A stretch of DNA of 50,381 bases. Origin: Sediminibacterium ginsengisoli (GTDB taxonomy: Bacteria > Bacteroidota > Bacteroidia > Chitinophagales > Chitinophagaceae). Positions 19,391 through 27,907 of the stretch are shown in pieces. The stretch spans positions 1 to 50,381 of the forward strand of contig CAMDLR010000013.1 in assembly GCA_945901845.1 (NCBI GenBank), given 5' to 3'. Position 1 is the first letter of the stretch. Every line of letters begins with the position of its first letter. The notes under the pieces are model-generated. The model saw nothing but the letters and a program-made list of their open reading frames with translations, was not told where the DNA came from and did not search any database. A program made the position numbers and the translations under genes.

Positions 19391-20380
19391 CTAAATTTTC
19401 ACCAAATGCCAGTTGTTGATAATTATAAGGCCAAGGGCCGTCCAAAAGAGGAGATTTGGCAGTATCAGCTTTTTAGGGTTGCTGTAGCCGTTAGAAATGG
19501 TTGCAGATAGTGGCACGAGCCCCATGAGAAGCACTTGTGTGCCAAAAATACTAAACAGGAAGGGGCTCAAGATTAAGGTAAAAAGGAGTACCATCATAAC
19601 CCCCCAGTTTTTGCGAATTTGAATCACGAGCCTACCCACATGTAGCTGCAATTGATAGAGCCCAACGAGTGTTGCAAATAGGACAAACCCAAGGTTAATG
19701 AGGTATAATTTATCAAGGCCATGCAGTGGCGACCCAAACGAAATTTTAGGCAAATAAGCGCTTACTAAAGCAAATTGATTATTTAAATATAAAAGGACCA
19801 CCAAAAAATAGTAGGGCAATAAAACACCCAGCATTAATACTAGCCACTCGGCAATTCTAAAAGGCCTTACTACGGCAAGAGCAAATAATACCACCACAAT
19901 TAAAATGGCTGTGGGATGAAATAATAAAATAGATATTCCAGCAATGATGCCAATATTAAATAAGAGTGTTTTAGGTTCCGGATTGTTATAGAGTCTACTC
20001 AGCTTTATAAAAATCCAAAGCGTGAGGGAATTACTCACAAGCGTTTCTGTTACAGCATTAGACTCCATTAGTAGTCCAGACAACAAAACATAGGTCATGG
20101 CAGGCACATAGTTTACACTCGAAAACATACGTAAATCCTGCATCACCATATTGAGGCGTAGCGCTTGTGTAACCAGTAGTGCATGAAAAAGTATCACTTG
20201 AATCGCAATGGGTAAATTGTAGATGTACTGCGCTAAAAAATACGAAAACAAACCATTTTGTTGCCCAGCAATAATAGCTGGTGGTAGCGCCTGCTCCGAT
20301 ATATGTAAATGCACACCTACGCTGAGCAGGAGCACCAGCAAGATATTTACAACGGATCTGTCTCTAAATAAAAATACCAT
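19391..20380 (-). CDS. DUF6427-like polytopic membrane protein
   Basis: A 329-residue hydrophobic protein with about eight to ten predicted transmembrane helices and few charged loops. It opens MVFLFRDRSVVNILLVLLLS and has two recognisable features of the Bacteroidota DUF6427 family: a short positively charged N-terminus and the central segment LFHPTAILIVVVLFALAVVRPFR. No enzymatic motif is visible; function is unknown. It sits 26 bp downstream of the unknown exported protein and 61 bp upstream of purQ, all minus strand, and DUF6427 genes near pur genes are, as I recall, common in this phylum. Confidence 0.7.
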   Translation of the reverse strand: MVFLFRDRSVVNILLVLLLSVGVHLHISEQALPPAIIAGQQNGLFSYFLAQYIYNLPIAIQVILFHALLVTQALRLNMVMQDLRMFSSVNYVPAMTYVLLSGLLMESNAVTETLVSNSLTLWIFIKLSRLYNNPEPKTLLFNIGIIAGISILLFHPTAILIVVVLFALAVVRPFRIAEWLVLMLGVLLPYYFLVVLLYLNNQFALVSAYLPKISFGSPLHGLDKLYLINLGFVLFATLVGLYQLQLHVGRLVIQIRKNWGVMMVLLFTLILSPFLFSIFGTQVLLMGLVPLSATISNGYSNPKKLILPNLLFWTALGLIIINNWHLVKI

Positions 20381-20406
20381 GAGGTTGGTTTCGGGCTAAA
20401 AGTAAG

Positions 20407-21942
20407 CTAATAATCAATTTTAGCAAAACATGTATACCCCCTGTACATGCATGGCACAATAATTTGCTTGAGTCCTATTTGTTTGGATAGCCTAGGCATA
20501 AACTCATGACCGCGATCTACATTTTTAAAGGTAGGGTTACGGTTAATTCTGCCATCAGGTGTAATCGCCTGGTTGGTTAAAACATTTTGATTTTTTTCCT
20601 GCATGTTAAAAATGAAATTGAGCTGATCACCTCCATTTAACATCGAGAAGCCAATAAAATTTTCAGAATTATCGTCGAACTGATTTTTACGAATCATATT
20701 ACTCCATTCCATATTTCCCTTTGCATCAAAAGAAACGACCGCAATATTTTCTGCGTAATACCTGACTTGATTGTTGTTGTTAAAAAAACTATTGTTTCGG
20801 CCCCATGGCGAAAGACCCATGCCACCCATGGGACTATTCCATGAATAATAATCCATGGGAGACCAAAAAGGAGAGCCATATAAATAATCCCATCTATTGA
20901 GCGTGCTTCCTTTAGATGAAGAAAAAACAGATTCCGAAATCATCATAAAACCACCATCACGCCTTAGTATAATGTTCTTTAAAAAATAATCATTGAATGC
21001 AGCCCTTGCGCCGTTTTGACCTTTTGCGTCTTCTTTAAATTCGTCAGAAAAAATGGTGGTTGCGTTGAGTAATTCTTTGTCTAAAATTTTATCCCACAAA
21101 GTAAAATAGATGCCTTCAATATTTCCGCGGCGCTGCTTACCAAAAAAAGAAGTGATTAAATAGTGCTTGTTTAAATTGTCTACTTTAATATGAATATCAT
21201 CTAAATAAATACCTTTAACAGCTATATCAGAAATGAAGGCAATATCTTCATTGGCCTTTTTTGTAACGAGTGACACTTTATTGATATTGTCGTTTTGCGC
21301 AGTACCACTGGCTCTTACACAAATTAAATCACCATCATTATCAAGTGCAAACTCTGCCAAAAAATCGTTACGCTGCGGCATTGGCAATTCGATACGTGAT
21401 TTTTTTATGGATGTAAAATCTTGATCATACAGATATGTTGTTAACGCGTGCGACTTTTCGTTGTGGCTATTGATTTTAAAAATCATTATTTTTTTCTTGT
21501 CTTCACTCACCACCAAAGAATAAAGGCGGTTAGAACCAATAGATGTTGCATCAAGGGTACTATCAAGCTGCATAGGTTCCGACAATAAATTACCATCGCT
21601 ATCCATTTTAACCACCATACAATACACAATACTTTTTCGTTGAAACTGATAGAGCATGTAAAAGTGATTGGCGTAGGTTAAAAAGTCAGTTTGAATAAGC
21701 CGGTCTGGCATATTAAGTTGTTGCTTGCCAAGTAGCTTCATATCCTGATCAAACACCGAAAGCGTATGGCCATCTCTGTAGTTTTTGTATACCAAAATTT
21801 TACCCCCTACTTTTCCGAGTACCTCGAAACTGTAAGAACGAGGGTCGTCTTTGTCAGGTTCAGAAAAGGCTATTTGCTGTGCCATGAGGGCAAGGGGGAG
21901 CATATTAACCAACAAAAAAAGGAGTAAAATTGACTTTTTCAT
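20407..21942 (-). CDS. Exported protein of unknown function (511 aa)
   Basis: I do not recognise this family. The protein begins with a clear signal peptide (MKKSILLLFLLVNMLPLALMAQ), which also decides the start at 21942 over an upstream in-frame codon. Residues about 30-330 are rich in beta-strand-like blocks such as KILVYKNYRDGHTLSVFDQD and KKIMIFKINS that recur every 45-60 residues, which suggests a beta-propeller (inference). A low-complexity Trp/Asn/Gly/Pro segment follows (about 340-385, including GSPFWSPMDYYSWNSPMGG). It ends with CMYRGYTCFAKIDY and has no sorting domain, so a periplasmic or outer-membrane-associated location is likely. It diverges from kup. Confidence 0.75.
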   Translation of the reverse strand: MKKSILLLFLLVNMLPLALMAQQIAFSEPDKDDPRSYSFEVLGKVGGKILVYKNYRDGHTLSVFDQDMKLLGKQQLNMPDRLIQTDFLTYANHFYMLYQFQRKSIVYCMVVKMDSDGNLLSEPMQLDSTLDATSIGSNRLYSLVVSEDKKKIMIFKINSHNEKSHALTTYLYDQDFTSIKKSRIELPMPQRNDFLAEFALDNDGDLICVRASGTAQNDNINKVSLVTKKANEDIAFISDIAVKGIYLDDIHIKVDNLNKHYLITSFFGKQRRGNIEGIYFTLWDKILDKELLNATTIFSDEFKEDAKGQNGARAAFNDYFLKNIILRRDGGFMMISESVFSSSKGSTLNRWDYLYGSPFWSPMDYYSWNSPMGGMGLSPWGRNNSFFNNNNQVRYYAENIAVVSFDAKGNMEWSNMIRKNQFDDNSENFIGFSMLNGGDQLNFIFNMQEKNQNVLTNQAITPDGRINRNPTFKNVDRGHEFMPRLSKQIGLKQIIVPCMYRGYTCFAKIDY

Positions 21943-22061
21943 ACCAAAAAGCTTTAGACACTCAAAGGTAAGTCCCTTTCTCAAGAACTACCCTACCCAA
22001 AGGTGAAATAAATCTTAAGGTATATTCCTATTTTAATGGGACCCGAACTTGTTTTTTGCTA

Positions 22062-22069
22062 TACATTTG
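22062..22069 (+). promoter_or_regulatory. Candidate -7 element deciding the kup start
   Basis: TACATTTG fits TAnnTTTG and lies 20 bp before the GTG at 22090 but downstream of the in-frame ATG at 22036. If it is the active promoter, the ATG cannot be used. No good TTTG is present at -33, so the call is tentative. Confidence 0.35.
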
Positions 22070-22089
22070 TCAAGCAAAATAACATATAC

Positions 22090-24096
22090 GTGAGCAAGAA
22101 TCTTAACAAAGTCACTTCTGCAGGACTCGTCATTGCACTAGGTATCATTTACGGAGACATTGGAACCTCTCCCCTATACGTTTTAAACGAAATTATTTCA
22201 GGTAGGGAAATTAGCGAATTGCTGATCATTGGGTCCCTGTCTTGTATTATTTGGACGCTCACACTTCAAACCACATTTAAGTATGTGATACTCACGCTCA
22301 AGGCAGACAACAAAGGCGAGGGTGGTATATTTAGTTTGTATGCACTTGTTAGAAGGCGAAAAAAATGGCTAGTGATTCCTGCCATGATTGGTGGTGCAGC
22401 CCTACTTGCCGATGGTATTATCACACCGCCCATTACCGTTACTTCGGCCATTGAAGGATTAAGACAAATTCCTGTTTTTCATGATATCACACAGCAAACC
22501 ATCGTTACTATTGTAATTGCAATCATTAGCATGATATTTTTTGTGCAACAATTTGGTACTGCTTCTATTGGAAAATTTTTTGGTCCTATTATGATGATCT
22601 GGTTTGCCATGATTGCTATTTTAGGATGCACCCATCTATTAGATGATATATCCATTTTAAAAGCTTTTAACCCCTACTATGGTATAAAATTACTAGCCAC
22701 TTATCCAAAAGGTTTTTGGCTACTAGGTGCCGTGTTTTTATGCACCACCGGAGCAGAAGCACTTTACAGCGATTTAGGACACTGCGGTAAAGGCAATATT
22801 CGTATCTCTTGGATTTTTGTAAAAACATGTTTGATCATTAACTATTTGGGGCAGGGCGCTTGGTTACTGGCTCAGTATAAAGGGCAAATCATTCCAGCAG
22901 CGGTTATGGCAGATGGCTTTAATCCATTTATTGGTATCATGCCTCAGTGGTTCAAACTAATTGGTATTATTATAGCTGCAGCTGCTGCTATTATTGCCAG
23001 CCAGGCATTAATATCAGGATCCTTTACCCTTATTAGTGAAGCCATGCGACTTAATTTATGGCCTAAAATGAAAATCAATTATCCAACCGAAGAAAAAGGA
23101 CAATTGTATATTCCGGGTATTAGTCTTTTGTTATTTGTAGGTTGCGTGGGTATCACTTTATACTTTCAAAAATCCGCTAATATGGGCGCTGCCTATGGTT
23201 TAGCCATTACCCTTTGCATGATTAGTACATCCATTTTGTTTGCCAACTTTTTGGTTAGCAAACGAACGGCTCCAGCCTGGATTTATGTATACCTTATTGT
23301 TTATTTACTTATTGAGAGCTCATTTTTAGTGGCCAACCTAGAAAAATTCATGCATGGTGGTTATGTAACACTTATTGTTGGTGGCGCATTATTTGCTGTT
23401 ATGTATGTTTGGTTTAGAAGCAGAAAAATCAAAAACAGATACATTGAGTTTGTGCATTTAGAGGATTACATTCCAATGATTCAGGAACTTAGTAACGACA
23501 AATCCATTCCTAAATATGCAACGCACCTAGTGTATATGACCAGTGCCAATAACCACAAAGAAATTGAGCACAAAATCATCTATTCGATTTTGAATAAAAA
23601 ACCAAAACGTGCCGATATCTATTGGTTTGTACACGTAGACGTTATAGACGAGCCATACACTTGTGAATACTCGGTAGAACATATCATCCCTAACGATATT
23701 ATTAGGGTCGAATTTAGGCTTGGCTTTAGAATGGAACAGCGTATTAACCTGATGTTTAGAAAAGTGGTGGAAGACCTCGTAACCAATAAAGAAGTGAACA
23801 TTACCAGCCGTTACGAAAGCTTAGAAAAAAATAATGTGGTGGGCGATTTTCAATTTATTGTACTTGAAAAATATTTAAGCCAAGACAACGAGCTTCCAAT
23901 TATAGAAAGAGTGATCATGAAACTTTATTTTTGGCTTAAAGAAATTAGCCTTGGAGAAGAGCGTGGCTTTGGACTCGATCCGAGCAATGTAACCGTCGAA
24001 AAATTTCCATTAATTGTAGCGCCTGTTTCTAATTTAAATTTAAAGCGTACCGATTTTGAAGCACCCGACGAGGATACAGAAGACAGTATAGGATAA
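22090..24096 (+). CDS. kup: Low-affinity K+ uptake transporter Kup
   Basis: A KUP/HAK/KT potassium:proton symporter of 668 residues. The family signature ALGIIYGDIGTSPLYV is at about residues 15-30, followed by ADNKGEGGIFSLYAL and ADGIITPPITVTSAIEGL; about twelve membrane helices span residues 10-450, and a hydrophilic cytoplasmic domain follows. The start is chosen at GTG 22090 (MSKNLNKVTSAGL), which places the signature at the usual distance; the alternative ATG at 22036 would add 18 unconserved residues. It diverges from the unknown exported protein and converges on the LD-carboxypeptidase with 5 bp between stops. Confidence 0.95.
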   Translation: MSKNLNKVTSAGLVIALGIIYGDIGTSPLYVLNEIISGREISELLIIGSLSCIIWTLTLQTTFKYVILTLKADNKGEGGIFSLYALVRRRKKWLVIPAMIGGAALLADGIITPPITVTSAIEGLRQIPVFHDITQQTIVTIVIAIISMIFFVQQFGTASIGKFFGPIMMIWFAMIAILGCTHLLDDISILKAFNPYYGIKLLATYPKGFWLLGAVFLCTTGAEALYSDLGHCGKGNIRISWIFVKTCLIINYLGQGAWLLAQYKGQIIPAAVMADGFNPFIGIMPQWFKLIGIIIAAAAAIIASQALISGSFTLISEAMRLNLWPKMKINYPTEEKGQLYIPGISLLLFVGCVGITLYFQKSANMGAAYGLAITLCMISTSILFANFLVSKRTAPAWIYVYLIVYLLIESSFLVANLEKFMHGGYVTLIVGGALFAVMYVWFRSRKIKNRYIEFVHLEDYIPMIQELSNDKSIPKYATHLVYMTSANNHKEIEHKIIYSILNKKPKRADIYWFVHVDVIDEPYTCEYSVEHIIPNDIIRVEFRLGFRMEQRINLMFRKVVEDLVTNKEVNITSRYESLEKNNVVGDFQFIVLEKYLSQDNELPIIERVIMKLYFWLKEISLGEERGFGLDPSNVTVEKFPLIVAPVSNLNLKRTDFEAPDEDTEDSIG

Positions 24097-24101
24097 GTAA
24101 C

Positions 24102-25010
24102 CTATACTTCTTTCAAATTCACTTTTTTAGCAGTTACTTCTAATGCATACTCTATGCCATGCTTTAGTGCGTAGTTTTCTTTGTCGTGACTTACTGGAAA
24201 ATCGTAACATACTGGATAATTATATTCCGCAACTGCTGCTTGTATAATTTCATATGCCGTTGCTCCAAATGCTGGGTCCGAATCTTTAGTTTGTGTAAAG
24301 CCTCCAACTATAAGCCCGGCAAGGTTTTTAAGCATACCGCTTCTTTTTAATTGAAGCATCATCCGGTCTATATTGTATTTGTATTCACCAATATCTTCTA
24401 AAAATAAAATAGTATTTTTTGTTTTTAAACTAGACACCGATCCAATAGCGTGCGCTACGAGGGTTAAATTACCACCTACTAATTTGCCTTTTGTTTTTCC
24501 TATTCTATTAAGCGCATGTGGCGCTGCTTTGTAATTTGCTTTTTTACCCTGTAAAGCATTTTTTAAAGAAAGTACCCACTCGTTATTTGACTGTCCATTA
24601 TTAAATGCAGCTGCCATGGGCGCATGCAGCGACGCTGTTTTTAATACTTCCGTGCAATGATTGTGCAGCAGTGTGATATCACTAAATCCAATCACCCACT
24701 TTGGATGTTTTGTAAACTTTTTAAAATCGAGTAAATCAATAATCCGACTCATCCCATATCCGCCTCTACCGCATAATACCGCCTGCACTTTTTTATCATC
24801 GAGCATGTCCTGCATATCTGCAGCGCGCGCCTCGTCGGTAGCCGAAAAATAATGATGCTGCGTACCAAGGGTTTTACCAATTTTTACCTTGTAACCCCAA
24901 GCCTCTAGGGTACTAATACATGTTGCCGCTTTTTTAGCCGTAAGGGTACCCGATGGGCAAACAATACCAATAGTGTCGCCCTTTTTAAGGTAGGGTGGAA
25001 TTTTGATCAT
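24102..25010 (-). CDS. LD-carboxypeptidase (peptidase family S66)
   Basis: A 302-residue S66 peptidase; family members cut the L,D-peptide bond that releases D-Ala from murein tetrapeptides during recycling. The catalytic Ser is in WVIGFSDITLLHNHC, the Glu in ILFLEDIGEYKYNIDRM and the His in DFPVSHDKENYALKHG; GRGGYGMSRIIDLLDF is the conserved N-domain motif. There is no signal peptide, consistent with cytoplasmic recycling. The start at 25010 (MIKIPPYLKKGDTIGIV) matches the family. The related microcin-C self-immunity protein MccF shares the fold, but no such cluster is here. Converges on kup and diverges from metG. Confidence 0.93.
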   Translation of the reverse strand: MIKIPPYLKKGDTIGIVCPSGTLTAKKAATCISTLEAWGYKVKIGKTLGTQHHYFSATDEARAADMQDMLDDKKVQAVLCGRGGYGMSRIIDLLDFKKFTKHPKWVIGFSDITLLHNHCTEVLKTASLHAPMAAAFNNGQSNNEWVLSLKNALQGKKANYKAAPHALNRIGKTKGKLVGGNLTLVAHAIGSVSSLKTKNTILFLEDIGEYKYNIDRMMLQLKRSGMLKNLAGLIVGGFTQTKDSDPAFGATAYEIIQAAVAEYNYPVCYDFPVSHDKENYALKHGIEYALEVTAKKVNLKEV

Positions 25011-25075
25011 GCGGCAATTTAGCAATTTCAACCAGTACTGACAAGCCCATTCAAAAAGGCGCCCAACAACGCAGC

Positions 25076-25091
25076 TAAATTTGTACTTTTG
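25076..25091 (+). promoter_or_regulatory. Overlapping candidate -7 elements for metG
   Basis: Two consecutive exact TAnnTTTG matches, TAAATTTG (25076-25083) and TACTTTTG (25084-25091), end 17 and 9 bp before the ATG at 25101. No good TTTG lies at the expected -33 distance for either. Either would give a leader of only about 5-13 nt. Confidence 0.45.
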
Positions 25092-25100
25092 TACCCTATT

Positions 25101-27233
25101 ATGAGTACACCCAAACGATATTTAATTACAGCAGCCCTTCCGTATGCGAATGGGCAAAAACATATAGGTCATTTGGCGGGCGCTTATCTTCCTGCCGATA
25201 TTTACGTGCGTTATTTAAAAGCACAAAAAAGAGATGCGGTATTTGTTTGCGGGAGTGACGAGCATGGCACCGCCATTCCTATTCAGGCTACCAAAGAAGG
25301 TACCACGGCGCAGGCCATTATTGACAAGTACCATCCTTTAATGGAGCAAAACTTTAAGGACTTAGGTATTGCATTTGATGTATACCACCGCACCAGTGAT
25401 CCGCTGCACCACCAAACAGCGCAAGCATTTTTTACAAAACTTGAAGCCAAAGGTGATTTAGAAACAAAAGAAACGGAACAATATTTTGACGAGAGCGCAC
25501 AAACATTTTTAGCAGACCGTTACATTAAAGGCACTTGCCCTTCTTGTGGTTATGATAGTGCCTATGGCGATCAGTGTGAAAAATGTGGCAAGAGTTTAAG
25601 TCCCGAAGAGCTCATCAATCCAGTAAGTACGCTAAGTGGCAATGCACCCATTAAAAAAACTACTAAGCACTGGTACTTACCACTGAATAGACACGAAGAT
25701 TTTTTACGTAATTGGATTTTAGAAGAACATGGAAACGACTGGAGACCCAGTGTGGTTGGGCAGTGTAAGAGTTGGATTGATGGCGGTTTGCAACCACGCG
25801 CTGTTACCCGTGATTTAGATTGGGGCGTAAAAGTGCCCTTAGCAAGTGCCGATGGGAAAGTGCTCTATGTTTGGTTTGATGCACCTATTGGTTATATCAG
25901 TGCCACTAAACAGTGGGCCCTCAATACCGGTAACGATTGGAAACCTTATTGGGAAGATAAAGACACCAAGCTAGTGCATTTTATTGGAAAAGATAATATT
26001 GTTTTTCACTGTATTATTTTTCCGGTGATGCTCAAACTCCACGGAAATATTTTACCCACCGATGTTCCTGCCAACGAGTTTATGAATTTGGAAGGTGACA
26101 AAATGAGTACTTCCAGAAACTGGAAATTAGACATGCAGGATTACATCACCGACTTTGTCAACAAAGAAAATGGTGGTGGTCAAATGGCTGACGCCCTTAG
26201 GTATTACCTCACTCAAATTGCGCCAGAAACAAAGGATAGCGAATTTATGTGGAAGGGTTTCCAAGACGCCATTAATTCAGAACTCGTAAGTGTGTTTGGC
26301 AATTTTGTAAACCGTTCACTGGTGCTCATGCACAAGCTTTGTAACGGCAAAGTGCCTCCTTACCACGCAGATATAGAAGATTCAGAAGACACCGCTGTTA
26401 AAGAAGCGATTGCTGCTACCGCTAAAAAAGTAAGTGACCTTATTGAAGGTTACCGTTTTAGAGAAGCGCTTTTTGAAGTGATTGCACTTGCCAGAATTGG
26501 TAATGGTTACATGCAAAAGAAAGAGCCTTGGATTGTTGCCAAGCAACTAGCCGAGAATCCGGCTGCACAAAAACAAATAGACAACTGTTTACATGTATGT
26601 TTACAGCTTACGGCTAACCTAGCCATATTGGGGCAACCATTTTTACCATTTACGGCTAAAAAAATGTGTCACTTATTAAAAGTGGTTGACAAAATATTAG
26701 ACTGGGAAAATGCGGGCAGCTTAAAATTATTAAGCGTAGGCTATACCCTTCGCGCCCCAGAATTATTATTTAGAAAAATTGAAGACGAAGAAATTGCAGC
26801 GCAAATACAAAAATTAAATGATGCTGCTCAAATTAAAAAAATGGAAACAACGCCAACGCCAACGTCAACAACAGCGCCAACAACGTCTGCAATAGCTGCC
26901 GTGAAGCCAGAAATTGTATTTGATGATTTTGCTAAAATAGATTTACGTGTAGGAACTATTGTTGCCGCGTCAAAAGTTGAAAAAGCCGACAAACTATTAC
27001 AACTCAGTGTAGACCTGGGTTTTGAAACACGCACCATTGTTTCAGGTATTGCCCAGCATTTTGAACCAGCAAGTATTGTTGGAAAGCAAGTAACGGTTGT
27101 GGTTAATTTAGCACCACGCAAAATGAGGGGGATAGAAAGTAACGGTATGATACTTATGGCTGAAGATGCAAATGGTAAATTACATTTTATCAATCCATCA
27201 GACAATATCAACCCAGGAAGTGGTGTGAGCTAA
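25101..27233 (+). CDS. metG: Methionyl-tRNA synthetase with C-terminal tRNA-binding domain
   Basis: Charges tRNA-Met. The 710-residue class I synthetase has the HIGH motif (H21-IG-H24 in GQKHIGHLAG), a zinc site from Cys146 and Cys149 (CPSC) and the CEKC pair, and the KMSKS motif as KMSTS (about 334-338). A linker rich in Thr and Pro (TPTPTSTTAPTTSA) leads to a C-terminal OB-fold EMAPII/Trbp111-like domain (about 607-710, FAKIDLRVGTIVAASKVEKA), used for dimerisation and tRNA capture. ATG 25101 gives MSTPKRYLITAALPYANG. Its TAA directly abuts the stop of the next, convergent gene with no base between. Confidence 0.98.
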   Translation: MSTPKRYLITAALPYANGQKHIGHLAGAYLPADIYVRYLKAQKRDAVFVCGSDEHGTAIPIQATKEGTTAQAIIDKYHPLMEQNFKDLGIAFDVYHRTSDPLHHQTAQAFFTKLEAKGDLETKETEQYFDESAQTFLADRYIKGTCPSCGYDSAYGDQCEKCGKSLSPEELINPVSTLSGNAPIKKTTKHWYLPLNRHEDFLRNWILEEHGNDWRPSVVGQCKSWIDGGLQPRAVTRDLDWGVKVPLASADGKVLYVWFDAPIGYISATKQWALNTGNDWKPYWEDKDTKLVHFIGKDNIVFHCIIFPVMLKLHGNILPTDVPANEFMNLEGDKMSTSRNWKLDMQDYITDFVNKENGGGQMADALRYYLTQIAPETKDSEFMWKGFQDAINSELVSVFGNFVNRSLVLMHKLCNGKVPPYHADIEDSEDTAVKEAIAATAKKVSDLIEGYRFREALFEVIALARIGNGYMQKKEPWIVAKQLAENPAAQKQIDNCLHVCLQLTANLAILGQPFLPFTAKKMCHLLKVVDKILDWENAGSLKLLSVGYTLRAPELLFRKIEDEEIAAQIQKLNDAAQIKKMETTPTPTSTTAPTTSAIAAVKPEIVFDDFAKIDLRVGTIVAASKVEKADKLLQLSVDLGFETRTIVSGIAQHFEPASIVGKQVTVVVNLAPRKMRGIESNGMILMAEDANGKLHFINPSDNINPGSGVS

Positions 27234-27890
27234 TTAAGAATAACGCACACACTCTTTATTTTCTTTATCGGTATAGGCTAGGCCTTTCTCTTTTAAAACT
27301 TCGGCAGGTACACCATTCCATTTATTAGGAATATTACCCGCATACCCTAAATCCTTAACACCCATTTCTGAAGTGTAAAAACCAGTAAGCGTTAAATCAC
27401 GTATGAGGTTAAAAAAGGTAACGCCTTGCTTGTTTTTAGGATCTGCTTTTTCTGGATAGGCAATTTGATCCACCATTTTAATCCGGTCTGCTGCAGTGCA
27501 GTCTACAAAAGCTTTGTCAAACTGCTTAAAGCACTGCATGTCAAGCCAGCGCAGACCACCACGCATAGGCGTTTGATGCTCTGGCATATCTTTTACAATA
27601 AAGGCAATAAACTCGGGCACTTTGGCTTCTGTTGCACTGCCGCTAATAGCATCTTTGGGCACAATAATATCTGAAAGCACGGTAATGGTAGCTAGTTCAT
27701 GCGCCGTAAAAAATTCGGGCTCTGCCTCCACTTTTTTTAAGTGGTCTTTTTCTTCTTGCATGCGGTCAGCTAATAGTGCTTCCGCTTCTGCTGCTACTTT
27801 TTTATCATCAGAACTTTTGCAGGCTTGTACAACTACTCCCGTAGCAACGGTACCTACAACAAGGGCTTTGATGGATTTTCTTCTGTCCAT
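27234..27890 (-). CDS. Gluconate 2-dehydrogenase subunit 3 family protein
   Basis: A 218-residue protein with an N-terminal MDRRKSIKALVVGTVATGVV segment that resembles a twin-arginine signal (only RR-K is kept) followed by a lipobox-like VVQAC. The rest (about 55-215) fits the DUF1059-free gluconate 2-dehydrogenase subunit 3 fold: FFTAHELATITVLSDIIVPKD, LRWLDMQCFKQF, FFNLIRDLTLTGFYTSE and GY.GN.P. Such small subunits chaperone or partner an exported GMC flavoprotein, and that partner is encoded 17 bp upstream. Because the flavoprotein itself has no signal, the pair may be exported together by Tat (hitch-hiking), which is inference. Confidence 0.9.
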   Translation of the reverse strand: MDRRKSIKALVVGTVATGVVVQACKSSDDKKVAAEAEALLADRMQEEKDHLKKVEAEPEFFTAHELATITVLSDIIVPKDAISGSATEAKVPEFIAFIVKDMPEHQTPMRGGLRWLDMQCFKQFDKAFVDCTAADRIKMVDQIAYPEKADPKNKQGVTFFNLIRDLTLTGFYTSEMGVKDLGYAGNIPNKWNGVPAEVLKEKGLAYTDKENKECVRYS

Positions 27891-27907
27891 AATAATCGTA
27901 TTAAAAG

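Noticed and set aside
22036..22089. ATG 22036 as the kup start
   Set aside because: It adds 18 unconserved residues and a candidate promoter box lies downstream of it; GTG 22090 fits the family start better, though not proven.
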